Shown: positions 33,365 to 42,080, numbered from the stretch's first letter. The stretch is 64,000 nt of DNA from Micromonospora globbae (GCF_003610785.1 NZ_RAQQ01000017.1:109446-173445); one strand, 5' to 3'. Notes: a model not told the origin generated them from the sequence alone. A program made the numbers and translations.

Positions 33365-34108
33365 ATGCAGCAGGACGAGATCTGGGACGCCGAGGTCGCC
33401 GAGAGCTACGACACCCCCGGCACCGGCATGTTCGCGCCCGATGTCCTGGGGCCGACCGTCGACCGTCTCGCCGAACTGGCCGACGGTGGGCGCGTCCTCG
33501 AATTCGCCATCGGCACCGGCCGGGTGGCCGTCCCGCTGGCCGAGCGCGGGGTGCCCGTCACCGGCATCGAGCTGTCCCAGCCGATGATCGACCGGCTGCG
33601 GACCAAGGTGGACGAGGCCACGATTCCCGTGGTCGTCGGCGACATGGCGACGGCCGTGGCCCCGGGGGAGTACACGCTCGTCTACCTGGTCTTCAACACC
33701 ATCTCGAACCTGCTCACACAGGACGAGCAGGTCGAGTGCTTCCGCAACGCCGCCCGGCACCTGGTGCCCGGCGGTCGGTTCGTGATCGAGCTGTGGGTGC
33801 CGGAGCTGCGCAAGCTCCCACCCGGCCAGCAGGCCGTCGTGTGGCACACCGAGCCCGGCTACCTCGGACTCGACACGTACGACGTGCTCAACCAGCAGGT
33901 CGTGTCGCACCACGTGCGTTTCGACGACAGCCGGCAGGCCCGCCTCACCCGCAGCCCGCACCGCTACATCTGGCCCGCCGAGCTGGACCTCATGGGCCGG
34001 CTCGCCGGGTTCGAGCTGGAGAGCCGGCACGCCGACTGGACGGGCGGCGAGTTCACCGCCGAGTCCCGGTCGCACGTGTCGGTGTACCGGCTCTCGTCCC
34101 GCGCCTAG
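33365..34108 (+). CDS. Class I SAM-dependent methyltransferase
   Basis: 247 residues. SAM-binding motif I VLEFAIGTGRVAVPLAERG (about residues 44-62), motif II GIELSQPMIDRL, motif III DMATAVAPGEYTLVYLVFNTISNLLTQ and VPGGRFVIELWVP. The C-terminal region (HRYIWPAELDLMGRLAGFELESRHADW) is typical of small-molecule methyltransferases. Substrate unknown. Confidence 0.88.
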   Translation: MQQDEIWDAEVAESYDTPGTGMFAPDVLGPTVDRLAELADGGRVLEFAIGTGRVAVPLAERGVPVTGIELSQPMIDRLRTKVDEATIPVVVGDMATAVAPGEYTLVYLVFNTISNLLTQDEQVECFRNAARHLVPGGRFVIELWVPELRKLPPGQQAVVWHTEPGYLGLDTYDVLNQQVVSHHVRFDDSRQARLTRSPHRYIWPAELDLMGRLAGFELESRHADWTGGEFTAESRSHVSVYRLSSRA

Positions 34109-34139
34109 CGGCGCTGCCCAGTGGCGCGGGACGCCAGCC

Positions 34140-34958
34140 TCAGCCCGGGGCCTTGCGGCTGAGGTGTTCCCAGGCCCGGTACTCGTCGGCGCGTGCCTGC
34201 TCCATCTGCTGGACGAGGTCGTAGGAGACGCTGCCGACGATGAGGCGCAGTGGCGGATCGGGCAGGTCCACCAGCTCCATGACGACGGGCGCGGCGGTCT
34301 CCGGGGCCGGGCCGGCGTCGTCGCCCCACATCTCGGCGAGCCGTGCCCGCAGCGGCTCGTAGACGGGGTTCGGGTCGGTGGCGGTGGTGCCCACCGTGTA
34401 GAGCCCGGTGTCGTAGCCGCCCGGCTGGACGATGGTGAGCTTGACGCCGAACGGCTCGACCTCCATGGCCACCGACTGGCTGAGCGCGTCGAGGGCGGCC
34501 TTGCCCGCCGCGTAGAACCCCACGGCGGCCACACCGCCCCCGCTGCCCATCGAGGTGACCTGGAGGATGTGGCCCGACCCCTGTGCCCTCAGGTGCGGGA
34601 CGACCGCCTGGGTGACCCACACCGCGCCGAAGAAGTTGACGTCGAGGTGGGCGCGGATCTGTTCCTCCGTGGCCTCCTCGAGCATGCCGTAGAGCAGCCC
34701 GCCGGCGTTGTTGACCACGATGTCCAGCCGGCCGAACGCCGCCACCGCCCGGTCGACCGCCGTACCGACGGCGGCGCGGTCGGAGACGTCGAGCGGCAGG
34801 CGTACGAGCGCGTCGGGGTGCTGGGCGGCGAGGTCGTCGAGGGGCGCCACGTTGCGGGCGGCGGCCACGACGCGGTCACCGGCGCCGAGGGCGGCCTCGG
34901 CGATGGCCCTGCCGAGGCCCCGGGACGCGCCGGTGATGAACCATACGCGTGAGGTCAT
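34140..34958 (-). CDS. SDR family oxidoreductase
   Basis: 272 residues. Cofactor motif TGASRGLGRAI (residues 9-19), NNAGG (about 86), SMGSGGG near the catalytic Ser (about 137) and YAAGKAALD (Tyr/Lys, about 149-157). Two starts are possible; the ATG at 34956-34958 is preferred since GAGGAGGTGGGG lies just upstream. It is divergent from the tetR gene with twin palindromic operators between them, so it is the likely regulated target. Confidence 0.88.
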   Translation of the reverse strand: MTSRVWFITGASRGLGRAIAEAALGAGDRVVAAARNVAPLDDLAAQHPDALVRLPLDVSDRAAVGTAVDRAVAAFGRLDIVVNNAGGLLYGMLEEATEEQIRAHLDVNFFGAVWVTQAVVPHLRAQGSGHILQVTSMGSGGGVAAVGFYAAGKAALDALSQSVAMEVEPFGVKLTIVQPGGYDTGLYTVGTTATDPNPVYEPLRARLAEMWGDDAGPAPETAAPVVMELVDLPDPPLRLIVGSVSYDLVQQMEQARADEYRAWEHLSRKAPG

Positions 34959-34986
34959 GCGACCCCACCTCCTCATCCTTAGAGAG

Positions 34987-35061
34987 ACGAGACGATCCGT
35001 CTCGTTGGATGACGGCAGTCTGCCGTACCTCGATCGAACCTGTCAAGACGGACCGTCTCGT
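34987..35061. promoter_or_regulatory. Twin TetR operators in the divergent promoter
   Basis: Site 1 (34987-35005) is a perfect 19-bp palindrome with 8-bp arms ACGAGACG/CGTCTCGT around ATC. Site 2 (35043-35061) has the same right arm CGTCTCGT and a partly matching left arm (AGACG). They flank the promoter zone between the divergent SDR and tetR genes. Confidence 0.78.
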
Positions 35062-35084
35062 CTTGCTTGCGGTACGCTCCCGTC

Positions 35085-35681
35085 ATGCCGTCCGTGCCGA
35101 GGAAGCCCGACCCCACCCGCCGTAGCGAGCGCTCGCGGCAGGCGATCCTGGAGGCCACCCGCGAGCTGATCTCCGAGGTCGGCTACGCGAAGCTCTCCGT
35201 CGAGGCCATCGCCGCCCGGGCCGGCGTCGGCAAGCAGACGATCTACCGGTGGTGGCGGTCCAAGGGCGCCGTGGTGTTCGACTCCTTCCTCGCGCTGAGC
35301 GAGGGCGTCGACGGGATGGCGCTGCCCGACACCGGCGACATCGAGGCCGACCTGAAGGCCGTCATACGGGCGACCGTCGCCGAGTTCGCCGACCCCACGT
35401 TCGAGGCGCCGATCCGGGCGCTCAACCTGGAGATCGCCAGCGATCCCGACCTGGCCGCCCAGTACCGGGAGAAGCTGGCCGGGCCGGTCGACGAGGCCAA
35501 GAAGGAGCGGCTGCGCAGCGCGCAGCGGGCCGGCCAGATCGCCGCCGACGCCGACCTGGACCTGGCCCTGGAACTGCTGTACGCCCCGCTCTACCAGCGG
35601 TGGCTGCTCCGCTCCGGGCCGCTCACCCCGGAGTACGCCGACGCCGTCGTCGACCACGTACTCCGGGCGCTACGCCCGTGA
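35085..35681 (+). CDS. TetR/AcrR family transcriptional regulator
   Basis: 198 residues. N-terminal HTH: RSERSRQAILEATRELISEVGYAKLSVEAIAARAGVGKQTIYRWWRSKGAVVFDSF (about residues 12-67). The C-terminal TetR_C domain (IRALNLEIASDPDLAAQYREKLAGPV...LLYAPLYQRWLLR) resembles the TetR_C_11/16 type. TACGCT ends 6 nt before the ATG, so the message is probably leaderless. It should repress itself and the SDR through the twin operators; the inducer is unknown. Confidence 0.9.
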   Translation: MPSVPRKPDPTRRSERSRQAILEATRELISEVGYAKLSVEAIAARAGVGKQTIYRWWRSKGAVVFDSFLALSEGVDGMALPDTGDIEADLKAVIRATVAEFADPTFEAPIRALNLEIASDPDLAAQYREKLAGPVDEAKKERLRSAQRAGQIAADADLDLALELLYAPLYQRWLLRSGPLTPEYADAVVDHVLRALRP

Positions 35682-35685
35682 CCCG

Positions 35686-36219
35686 TCAGTGGTCGTCGAG
35701 CCTGAAGAGCAGGATCCCGCGCTCGACGTCGAGGAACGCGACCCGCCACCGCGTCGACGGTTCCGACTCGTTGTAGATCCGGCTGTACCGCCACCGGGGC
35801 TCGGCCGGAAGGAACGGCACCAGGCCAGGCCACGTGTCGGCGGGGCCACTGTCGGGAAGCTCGGCCGGGTCGACGGAGTCGTACGGGATGAACGCGTACC
35901 GCTGCGCCAAAGTCCGGGCGTCCTCCGGGCGTAGCGTGACCACGCCCTGGTACGCCCACTCCGTCGGGCCGGGCCCCCGCGAGCAGGGGTTGCCCTTCGC
36001 GCGGACCTGCCAGTGGATCTCGGGGTAGTCCCCGAGACCGGGCAGGTCCTTCGGAGGATCCCAACGGTCGGTGCGGATCTTCGCCTCGTCGGCGCGCAGG
36101 GCCTCCTGGCAGGTACGCGACGGACCCGCCTCGTCGCCGCCGACCGCGGCGCATCCCGCCGTCACCAGCAGCAGGCCGAGGCTGGCAGCCCACCCTGGTC
36201 CACGTTCCTTCACCGGCAT
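35686..36219 (-). CDS. Hypothetical lipoprotein
   Basis: 177 residues. Signal peptide with lipobox VTAGC (Cys23). The mature part contains TCQEALRADEAKI..., two conserved Trp/Tyr-rich strands (YPEIHWQVRAKGNPCSRGPGPTEWAYQGVVTL) and a C-terminal strand (WRVAFLDVERGILLFRLDD). Two further Cys could form a disulfide. No known family is recognised. Convergent with tetR, 4-bp gap. Confidence 0.7.
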   Translation of the reverse strand: MPVKERGPGWAASLGLLLVTAGCAAVGGDEAGPSRTCQEALRADEAKIRTDRWDPPKDLPGLGDYPEIHWQVRAKGNPCSRGPGPTEWAYQGVVTLRPEDARTLAQRYAFIPYDSVDPAELPDSGPADTWPGLVPFLPAEPRWRYSRIYNESEPSTRWRVAFLDVERGILLFRLDDH

Positions 36220-36647
36220 GAGGATAGGAGCTGATCCCGTCGTCGGCGGCCCCGTCGTCGGCCCGCCTCGCCGGCACGGCTGGCGTCGGCGTACCGGTCC
36301 CCGAGGTGCTCTCGCGCGACTGGAACTGCGCTTCGGTACGCACCACGCCGTCCTGCGGGCCGCCGACCTCGACGGACCCGCATGCGGCTCTACCGGCTGG
36401 CGTTGTCCGTCTCACTGGTCGAGGGCCGCTGCGCCTGCTGGAGACGGGCTTTCCGTGCGGCTCTGCGACGGGGAGAAGATCGGCGGAAGCTGGTCCCACG
36501 GCTGGGCACCTGGTCAGCCCGTCCGTTGCTGTCGCGTGACGTCGGCGTCAGCCGGTGGTCTTGGCTGTACGACCGGCTGTACAGCCGCGCGGTTCAGGCG
36601 TGCCGTCTATCGTGGCAGCGGGTGTGGCAGACCCGGGGAGCCCTTCG
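36220..36647. other. 428-bp spacer upstream of the TlpA-like gene
   Basis: Small open frames here lack ribosome-binding sites and family motifs, so no gene is called. A 14-bp perfect palindrome CGGCTGTACAGCCG lies at 36574-36587, and GGCTGTAC occurs twice (from 36563 and from 36575). It sits 61 bp before the TlpA start and may be an operator. Confidence 0.5.
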
Positions 36648-37223
36648 ATGAGACGAACAGGGGTGTCGGTGCGTCGTCGACACATGATTGCGGCTGTTGG
36701 CGCTCTCCTGACCACGGCAGTCGTCGGCTGCGATCGAGCGAGCGGCGAGGACAGGGGCGGTGCCATCGTTCCCCAGACCGTTTACCCCGTGGGGAAGCGA
36801 CCCGCTGGTACGCAGCTAGCCGGCACGCTGCTCGACGACAGCGCCTTTGATCCGGCAACACTGACCGGCAAGGTGGTTGTGATCAACTTTTGGGCGTCGT
36901 GGTGTGCTCCATGCCGTGCAGAGTTCGACGACCTCGAAGCCGTGTATCAGGCCAGCCGCGACACCGGGGTGACCTTCCTCGGTGTGAACACTCAGAACGG
37001 CAAGGACGCCGCCACAGCCTTCGCGCGCGGCCGGGTTACCTTTCCTAGCCTCTTCGACCCTCCCGGCCGGGTCGCCCTTCAGTTTCGTGAGGTTGGACTT
37101 GTCGGCTTACCCAACACGGTCGTCCTCGACCGTCAAGGACGTATCGCCACGGTATTCCGCCGGGCCATCGTGAAATCGGAACTCGAACCGGTCGTGGCGC
37201 AACTCGCGGCCGAGCAGTCCTGA
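36648..37223 (+). CDS. TlpA/ResA-like thioredoxin-fold lipoprotein
   Basis: 191 residues, membrane-anchored outside the cell: basic N-terminus, hydrophobic stretch and lipobox VVGC (Cys28). The thioredoxin fold shows KVVVINFWASWCAPCRAEFDDLEAVY with the WCAPC active site, a middle insert (GVTFLGVNTQNGKDAATAFA) and the cis-Pro region VGLPNTVVLDRQGRI. It should act in extracytoplasmic disulfide reduction, for example in cytochrome c maturation. No ccd or ccs partner genes are adjacent. Codon use is a little less GC-biased than its neighbours. Confidence 0.9.
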   Translation: MRRTGVSVRRRHMIAAVGALLTTAVVGCDRASGEDRGGAIVPQTVYPVGKRPAGTQLAGTLLDDSAFDPATLTGKVVVINFWASWCAPCRAEFDDLEAVYQASRDTGVTFLGVNTQNGKDAATAFARGRVTFPSLFDPPGRVALQFREVGLVGLPNTVVLDRQGRIATVFRRAIVKSELEPVVAQLAAEQS

Positions 37224-37352
37224 ACCGCAGGAATACCTCCGCCGACAGTGCAGCCCTGATCGGGGCTGTGCTACCAGCGGATCTTGAATGTTTGTCCTCC
37301 GTCTGCAAGACCTGCGCACGCCTAGCGCCACGTTCCTGCTCGTCTCCGACGT

Positions 37353-37428
37353 TGGTGCGCCCGGCAGGATTCGAACCTGCGGCCTTGGGATTAGAAGTCC
37401 CCTGCTCTATCCGCTGAGCTACGGGCGC
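37353..37428 (-). tRNA. tRNA-Arg (UCU)
   Basis: A complete cloverleaf is readable on the minus strand: acceptor GCGCCCG/CGGGCGC, D arm GCTC...GAGC, anticodon loop CTTCTAA giving anticodon UCU (reads AGA), T arm GCAGG-TTCGAAT-CCTGC, discriminator A and encoded CCA at 37353-37355. The outermost anticodon-stem pair is a G-A mismatch. The gene is intact, with no duplicated 3' fragment nearby in the window. Confidence 0.96.
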
Positions 37429-37659
37429 GTGGCGTGGCGTTGCGCCAAGAGGGTACCGCCCGACCCTCGGCTGATCGACGTAACGGTCCGGCAGACGTAC
37501 GCCGGTCAAGGTTCGCACGGGCCGGCGGGGCCGGACATCGGGTTTCCGGTCCGGTGATCTTCCCGCGAACGGCCCCGGCCAGGCCGGGTGCCGGCGGCGC
37601 GCCCAGGGCGGCCACCGCGGTCGCGCCGGCAGCACGCGCCGGGACGTACCCTCGGCGAC

Positions 37660-38346
37660 GTGCTGCTTGACCCCGACGCCGAGGACGCGGTCGCCTACGA
37701 GCTGTGCCAGCTCGTAGGACGCGCCATCCTGCCGTACCGCCGCACCGACCAGCCCGACCCCGGCGGGCCCGGTGGTGACGGCACGGCCTTCTTCTTCCAG
37801 GACGCGAGCGGTGAGTACCTCCTGACCGCCGACGCGGTGACCGGCGGCACGGGTGACCTCGGCCTGCGGGCGAGCGTCACCGAGCCGGTCGGCGTGGCTC
37901 CCCCGACGCTGGGGGTCGGCGGCTGGACCCGGCGTCCGGAGATCGGCGTGGCGATCCTGCCCACGAGCGACCTGCACCGGCAGGCGGCGGAGGGCGGCTG
38001 GGCGTGGCGCGTCCAGCCGGTGATCGACGTGATCGCGGCCGACGCCGCCGTGGTCGAGCGGGTCGGCGCCGCGCCGGCGTCGGCGTTCGTGCTGGCCCAT
38101 GGCGTACGCGAGGACGGCGACCGGCCGCTGGAGGTGGCCGTCGAGCGGGTGGTGCGTGCCGACGGCGTGGTCCGGGTCGCCGCCGAGCTGCCGCCCGGCT
38201 ACGTCGGGGCGCCGGTGTTCAGCGTCGAGGCGGACGACGACGGCGGGATGCGCCTGCACTGCCTGGGCCTGCTGCTGCCGGGCAGCGACGGGCATCCGGT
38301 GGCGACGTTCGACAGGATCCGGGCGGCGCTGCCGGACGCGGCCTGA
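37660..38346 (+). CDS. Hypothetical protein with trypsin-like fold features
   Basis: 228 residues, no signal peptide. It reads like a serine-protease-type double barrel: TAFFFQDASGEYLLTADAVTG near the N-terminus (position of the catalytic His segment in S1 enzymes, here without His), DLHRQAAEGGWAWRVQ, and PPGYVGAPVFSVEADDDG near the C-terminus, resembling the GxSGxPVF Ser motif with Val instead of Ser. If so it is catalytically dead. The start is GTG, 7 nt after TACCCT with no Shine-Dalgarno. Confidence 0.6.
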   Translation: MLLDPDAEDAVAYELCQLVGRAILPYRRTDQPDPGGPGGDGTAFFFQDASGEYLLTADAVTGGTGDLGLRASVTEPVGVAPPTLGVGGWTRRPEIGVAILPTSDLHRQAAEGGWAWRVQPVIDVIAADAAVVERVGAAPASAFVLAHGVREDGDRPLEVAVERVVRADGVVRVAAELPPGYVGAPVFSVEADDDGGMRLHCLGLLLPGSDGHPVATFDRIRAALPDAA

Positions 38347-38395
38347 CCCGGCTCCGGCCGCCGGAGAGCCCTGACCGAGGTGCCCCTGACCCGGG

Positions 38396-39427
38396 TCAGC
38401 CGCCGGAGGCCGCCGCGTCGGCCGGGTCGGCGGGCCGGCGGGGTGCCGGCGTCGTCACGGCGTCGGCCGGTGCCGTCGGGCCGGCGCCGAGGAACGCCTC
38501 GGCCCAGCGGCCGACCTCGGTGAAGACCCTCTCCCGGACGGCGGGGCCGGAGAGCGTGAGGTCGTGCATGCCGCCGTCGAACCGGGACACGGTGACGTGC
38601 CGGCCGAGGCGCGGGGCGTACCGGACCATGTGCGCGACGTCCAGGACGGCGTCGGCCAGCGCCGCCGACTCGTGCCACCGCTTGCCCCGGAACGAGCGGG
38701 TGGAGCAGGCGAGCAGCACGGGCACCGGGATGTCCAGCCCCGCGCGCAGCTGCCGTTGCGCGGCCCGGATGGCACGCAGCCAGCCGGCCCGGACGGGGAA
38801 CCCGGCCAGCGGCTTCCAGGTCAGGTCGTAGCTCCACTCGCCGCGGTGGTCGGCGTGGATGCTCTCGCCGTACACGGTGCCGAGGCCGAAGGGGACGACG
38901 CGGTGCGGCGCCCGGCGGCCGAGCCCGGACACGGCGGCCACGAGGGGGCGCCGCACGACCCAGGGGGCGTTGAAGTCGAAGAACGGGCTGTTCAGGAAGA
39001 TCCCGTCGACGATGCGCGCGTCGCGTCGGGCGTGCGCCCAGAGCGACACGATGAGGCCGCCGGTGGAGTGACCCACGGCGAGCAGCGTGTCGTGCCCGTC
39101 GTCCGTGCGGATGATCTCCGCGGCGGCGTCCAGCTCGGGGATGTAGTCGGCGAGGTCGCGGCAGAAGTTCGGGGTCTGGTGGGGCAGCAGGCTGCGGCCG
39201 TACTTGCGCAGGTCGAGGGCGTAGAAGTCCCAACCCCGCTCGGCGAAGAAGTCGGCCAGGTGGGTCTGGAAGAAGTAGTCCACGAAGCCGTGCACGTAGA
39301 GCACCGCCCGGCGGGTGGGGCGGTCGGCGCGCCGCCGGACCAGGGTGGCGACCACCGGTCCCTCGTCGTCGGCGCCCAGGTCGATCGTCTGCCGCTCGTA
39401 GGGCGGGCCCAGCACGTCCGGTTCCAC
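38396..39427 (-). CDS. Alpha/beta hydrolase (monoacylglycerol-lipase-like)
   Basis: 343 residues. AVLYVHGFVDYFFQTHLADFF (oxyanion region, about residues 40-60), FYALDLRKYGRSL, nucleophile elbow VGHSTGG (about 122-128) and late acid/His region RFDGGMHDLTLSG (His about 302). It matches hydrolase_4/lysophospholipase-type proteins. The GTG at 39425-39427 is used because TACCGT lies 6 nt upstream (leaderless) and the fold starts soon after. A Pro/Ala-rich tail follows the domain. Confidence 0.85.
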   Translation of the reverse strand: MEPDVLGPPYERQTIDLGADDEGPVVATLVRRRADRPTRRAVLYVHGFVDYFFQTHLADFFAERGWDFYALDLRKYGRSLLPHQTPNFCRDLADYIPELDAAAEIIRTDDGHDTLLAVGHSTGGLIVSLWAHARRDARIVDGIFLNSPFFDFNAPWVVRRPLVAAVSGLGRRAPHRVVPFGLGTVYGESIHADHRGEWSYDLTWKPLAGFPVRAGWLRAIRAAQRQLRAGLDIPVPVLLACSTRSFRGKRWHESAALADAVLDVAHMVRYAPRLGRHVTVSRFDGGMHDLTLSGPAVRERVFTEVGRWAEAFLGAGPTAPADAVTTPAPRRPADPADAAASGG

Positions 39428-39639
39428 GACCCGACGGTACGCCGGCACGTTACCCGGCGGTAGGGGTCGGCGGCTCCGCGCGTGCGAGGTGGGTGCGCTG
39501 TGCCCTGTCGACCTGCCCCAGATGTGGGGCAGCACGGTCATCGTGGTGCGGGCGGGCGCGCCGCCGGGACCCCCGCAGCATGCCACCCGGCGGCCACCGC
39601 ACGGCGCCCTCCCCATGCGGGTCACTCGTCAAGATCGCG

Positions 39640-39870
39640 CAATTTCCTGGATGTTGTCGCATCGAGGGGCGATCGAGGCCACAACATCCCCGATGTTGTG
39701 GCCTCGATCGCCCCGGAGCGCACCATGCCGTGAGGCGCGACTCGGCCTCGGCGCGCACCCCGAGGCCACGGCGTCCCTGCCGTCCGGCCGGGGCACGTTC
39801 CAGGCGACAACGTCCCCGGATGCCGGCGGATCGGCGCGCGGTGGGCGCCGACTTCCGGGAGGTTGTCGGG
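39640..39870. repeat. Small array of degenerate palindromes (same family as 55.14-55.94 kb)
   Basis: Copies centre near 39648 (TTTCCTGGATGTTGTCG), 39690 (perfect palindrome), 39817 (GCGACAACGTCCCCGGATG) and 39860 (GACTTCCGGGAGGTTGTCGG), with weaker copies near 39732 and 39774 (GAGGCCACGGCGTCC). Centres fall on a spacing of about 42 bp. Left halves resemble GAGGCCACAACnTCC, right halves GGATGTTGTGG. Confidence 0.65.
39666..39714. repeat. Perfect 23-bp-arm palindrome
   Basis: Arms 39666-39688 and 39692-39714 are exact reverse complements with a CCC loop; each arm contains GATCGAGGCCACAACATC. It is the most symmetrical member of the repeat family. It could form a long hairpin or cruciform, or be a protein-binding site. 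There is no T-run, so a terminator function is uncertain. Confidence 0.9.
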
Positions 39871-40306
39871 TTGGGGCCGTCGAGGGCCGGTGGTTCGGCG
39901 GGGACCGGTTGTCGAATCGTCTACGACGTCAGCTCCGAAGGATCCGACCACCACACTCGCGCCCCTGCCGCCCCGTTGAGCAACCAACATGGCGGCGCGG
40001 CGGTCAGCGGGAGCCGTCGGGATCCCCGCAACGGAAAGCCACCGGATCCCCGCAACACGCCGATGCGGTTGCGGATCCGGGCGACCAGCTCCAGGAGACC
40101 AGCGCGTTCCGATCCGCCTGGCCGCGAGCCTTGTCACCGGTCGCCGAGGGCCGGTCGCGTAGCAGATTCGAGCTTGATCAGGGCGTTGTCCACAGGCACT
40201 CGCGTCATCCACAGAACGGGCATGGGCGGTGGCGCCGGATCGCGGCGCGGCGGAGGCTCGGCACGAGTCGACTCGCGATGGCAGCCCCGGATCCCCTGGA
40301 GGGACG

Positions 40307-40471
40307 ATGTTCGACACCTACGTCACCGTCGTCGGCAATGTGCTGACGGCGCCGGAGTGGCGGCGCACCACCCAGAGCAACACCCTGGTGGCCAACTTCA
40401 AGGTCGCCTCGACGGCCCGGCGCCTCGACCGGGACAGCGGCCGCTGGGTCGACGGCAACAGCCTGCGCGTG
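40307..40471 (+). pseudogene. ssb: 5' part of an interrupted single-stranded DNA-binding protein gene (ssb, codons 1-55)
   Basis: MFDTYVTVVGNVLTAPEWRRTTQSNTLVANFKVASTARRLDRDSGRWVDGNSLRV is the N-terminal part of an SSB OB-fold, cut at Val55. GGAGGG lies 5 nt before the ATG. The remainder lies at 51063-51623; the two pieces join in frame at the shared core CGCGTG. In the integrated state the frame runs on through the integrase gene in another phase to about 41041. The rebuilt protein (240 residues) lacks the usual acidic DDDIPF-type C-terminal tip, so it is likely a paralogue, not the essential SSB. Confidence 0.92.
40466..40471 (+). other. attL core of the integrated element
   Basis: CGCGTG at the left boundary is repeated at 51060-51065 on the right. 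Sequence left of it is ssb coding; sequence right of it belongs to the element. The direct repeat is short, as usual for large serine integrases. The crossover position inside the 6 bp is not resolved. Confidence 0.8.
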
Positions 40472-40493
40472 CGACAGATTAGCATGTCCCACC

Positions 40494-42023
40494 ATGACCA
40501 CGGCGATCATCTACGTGCGGCTCTCGTCGCACCGGGGCGATCTCGACCCCTCGACCTCTCCGGCGCGGCAGGAGGAAGCCTGCCGCGCGTACTGCACGGC
40601 GAAGGGGTGGGACGTACACCCGCACGTCGTGCGCGACCTGGACGTGAGCGGCTCCGACAAGGGTCTCAGGCTCGACCGGCCGGGCCTCGGCGAGATCAGG
40701 GAGCGTTGGGGCGAGGTCGACGTCGTGATCTTCGCGAAGCTCGACCGGCTCGCGCGCAACGTGGTCGACTTCCGGGCCTTCGCCGAGGAGGCCGAGCAGC
40801 ACGGCGCGGCGCTCGTCTCGGTCGCCGAGTCGCTCGACATGACGACCGTCTCCGGCCGGTTCGTCGCGACGATCCTCGCGGCCTTCGCCGAGATGGAAGC
40901 GGCGACGATCGCGGAGCGGACGGCGGCCGGTATCGCCGGGGCGAGGAAGCTCGGGCGGTGGGCCGGCGGTGCCGCGCCGTACGGCTACAAGGTCACTCCG
41001 GCGCCGGACGGCCCCGGCTACGTGCTCGCGCCGGACCCTGACGCGGCGCCCTACGTCCGCGAGGCGGCCGAGCGGGTGCTCGCGGGCGAGTCGCTGTACC
41101 GGATCGCGCACGACTTCAACGCTCGCGGCGTACCGACGAGGTCGGCGCTCCTGATCGCGCAGGGCCGGACGCGGCGGACGAAGCCGGCGCCTTGGTCGAC
41201 ACAGGTCATCGCGCAGATGCTCCTCAATCCGGCGACGGTCGGCCGCTCGGTCTACCGGGGCGAGGTGATCCGGGGCGACGACGGCATGCCGCGCCAGTTG
41301 TGGGAGCCGATCCTGCCTCTCGACGTCTGGCACCAGCTCCGCGCGACGCTCGCGGCGAACGGCGACGGCGTCGAGGGGCGCGGCCGGCGGGTGCGGGCAG
41401 CACGGCTCCTCTCCGGCATCGCGTACTGCGCCGGGTGCGGCAGGAAGCTCTACGCCTCGTCGCGGAAGCACGCCAGCGGCGCCAACGTGCCGACGTACGC
41501 GTGTGCGGCGCGACGCAACGGGCAGGGATGCAAGGGCGTCGCGATCACGGCCGAGCAGACAGAGGCAGTCGTCGAGCGGCAGTTTCTCGGCCTTGTCGGC
41601 GCGTGGCCGGTCGTCGAGGTCGTCACGGTCGCAGTGGACGACGGCCGCCGGGCCGACGTCGAGGCAGCCATCGCCGACACGGCGCGGCAGATGACCGAGC
41701 GCGGGGCCGACGTCGGCGCGCTCGCGGCACGGCTCTCGGCGCTGCACGCGGAACGCGAGGCACTGCCGGCGACGGCCGTCACGGAGGTGCGCCGGGTGCC
41801 GACCGGGCGCACCTTCGCCGAGGAATGGGCAGCGCGCGATGTCGACGGCCGGCGGGCGCTGCTCGCCTCGGCCGGCGCACGGGTGGTTATTCACCGGGCG
41901 ACCCTGCCGGGGCGGAAGGTCTTCGAGGAGGGGCGGGTGCAGCTCCTCCTCGGCGAGGTCGGCGACCTGGGCGACGCGGAGGCACAGCGGCTCGCCGAGG
42001 TCGCGGCCGAGGAGGCGATGTAG
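40494..42023 (+). CDS. int: Large serine recombinase (site-specific integrase)
   Basis: 509 residues. Resolvase-type N-terminal domain with nucleophile Ser11 in YVRLSS and the arginine-rich core (DRPGLGEIRERWGEVDVVIFAKLDRLARN, about residues 60-88; ITLATAMAEFER-like TILAAFAEMEAATIAERT). A recombinase domain follows (about 155-300), then a zinc ribbon with Cys312, Cys315, Cys337 and Cys346 and a coiled-coil stretch before the C-terminus. It catalyses attP x attB recombination; the target is the ssb gene in which it sits. The start codon is 22 bp from attL; TAGCAT ends 8 nt upstream, and no clear Shine-Dalgarno is seen. Confidence 0.95.
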   Translation: MTTAIIYVRLSSHRGDLDPSTSPARQEEACRAYCTAKGWDVHPHVVRDLDVSGSDKGLRLDRPGLGEIRERWGEVDVVIFAKLDRLARNVVDFRAFAEEAEQHGAALVSVAESLDMTTVSGRFVATILAAFAEMEAATIAERTAAGIAGARKLGRWAGGAAPYGYKVTPAPDGPGYVLAPDPDAAPYVREAAERVLAGESLYRIAHDFNARGVPTRSALLIAQGRTRRTKPAPWSTQVIAQMLLNPATVGRSVYRGEVIRGDDGMPRQLWEPILPLDVWHQLRATLAANGDGVEGRGRRVRAARLLSGIAYCAGCGRKLYASSRKHASGANVPTYACAARRNGQGCKGVAITAEQTEAVVERQFLGLVGAWPVVEVVTVAVDDGRRADVEAAIADTARQMTERGADVGALAARLSALHAEREALPATAVTEVRRVPTGRTFAEEWAARDVDGRRALLASAGARVVIHRATLPGRKVFEEGRVQLLLGEVGDLGDAEAQRLAEVAAEEAM

Positions 42024-42080
42024 CGGGGCGTACCCATTGCGCTGCCTCGATACAGTCGCGCCGGTGATCGAGGAGGCTAC

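Larger units (their letters stand above)
39428..40306. other. 879-bp gene-free tract upstream of ssb
   Basis: Open frames here are not supported as genes. The tract contains an array of the degenerate palindrome family (39640-39870), one copy of which is a perfect long palindrome, then ordinary sequence and, near 40290, the ssb ribosome-binding site (GGAGGGACG). Confidence 0.65.

Noticed and set aside
36382..36651. 89-residue plus-strand ORF
   Set aside because: No ribosome-binding site, no motif, and composition unlike coding sequence. Treated as part of the spacer before the TlpA-like gene.
37353..37428. tRNA-Arg as integration site of the mobile element
   Set aside because: The tRNA is intact, 3 kb from the element, with no duplicated 3' segment. 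The element boundaries are explained by the split ssb gene.
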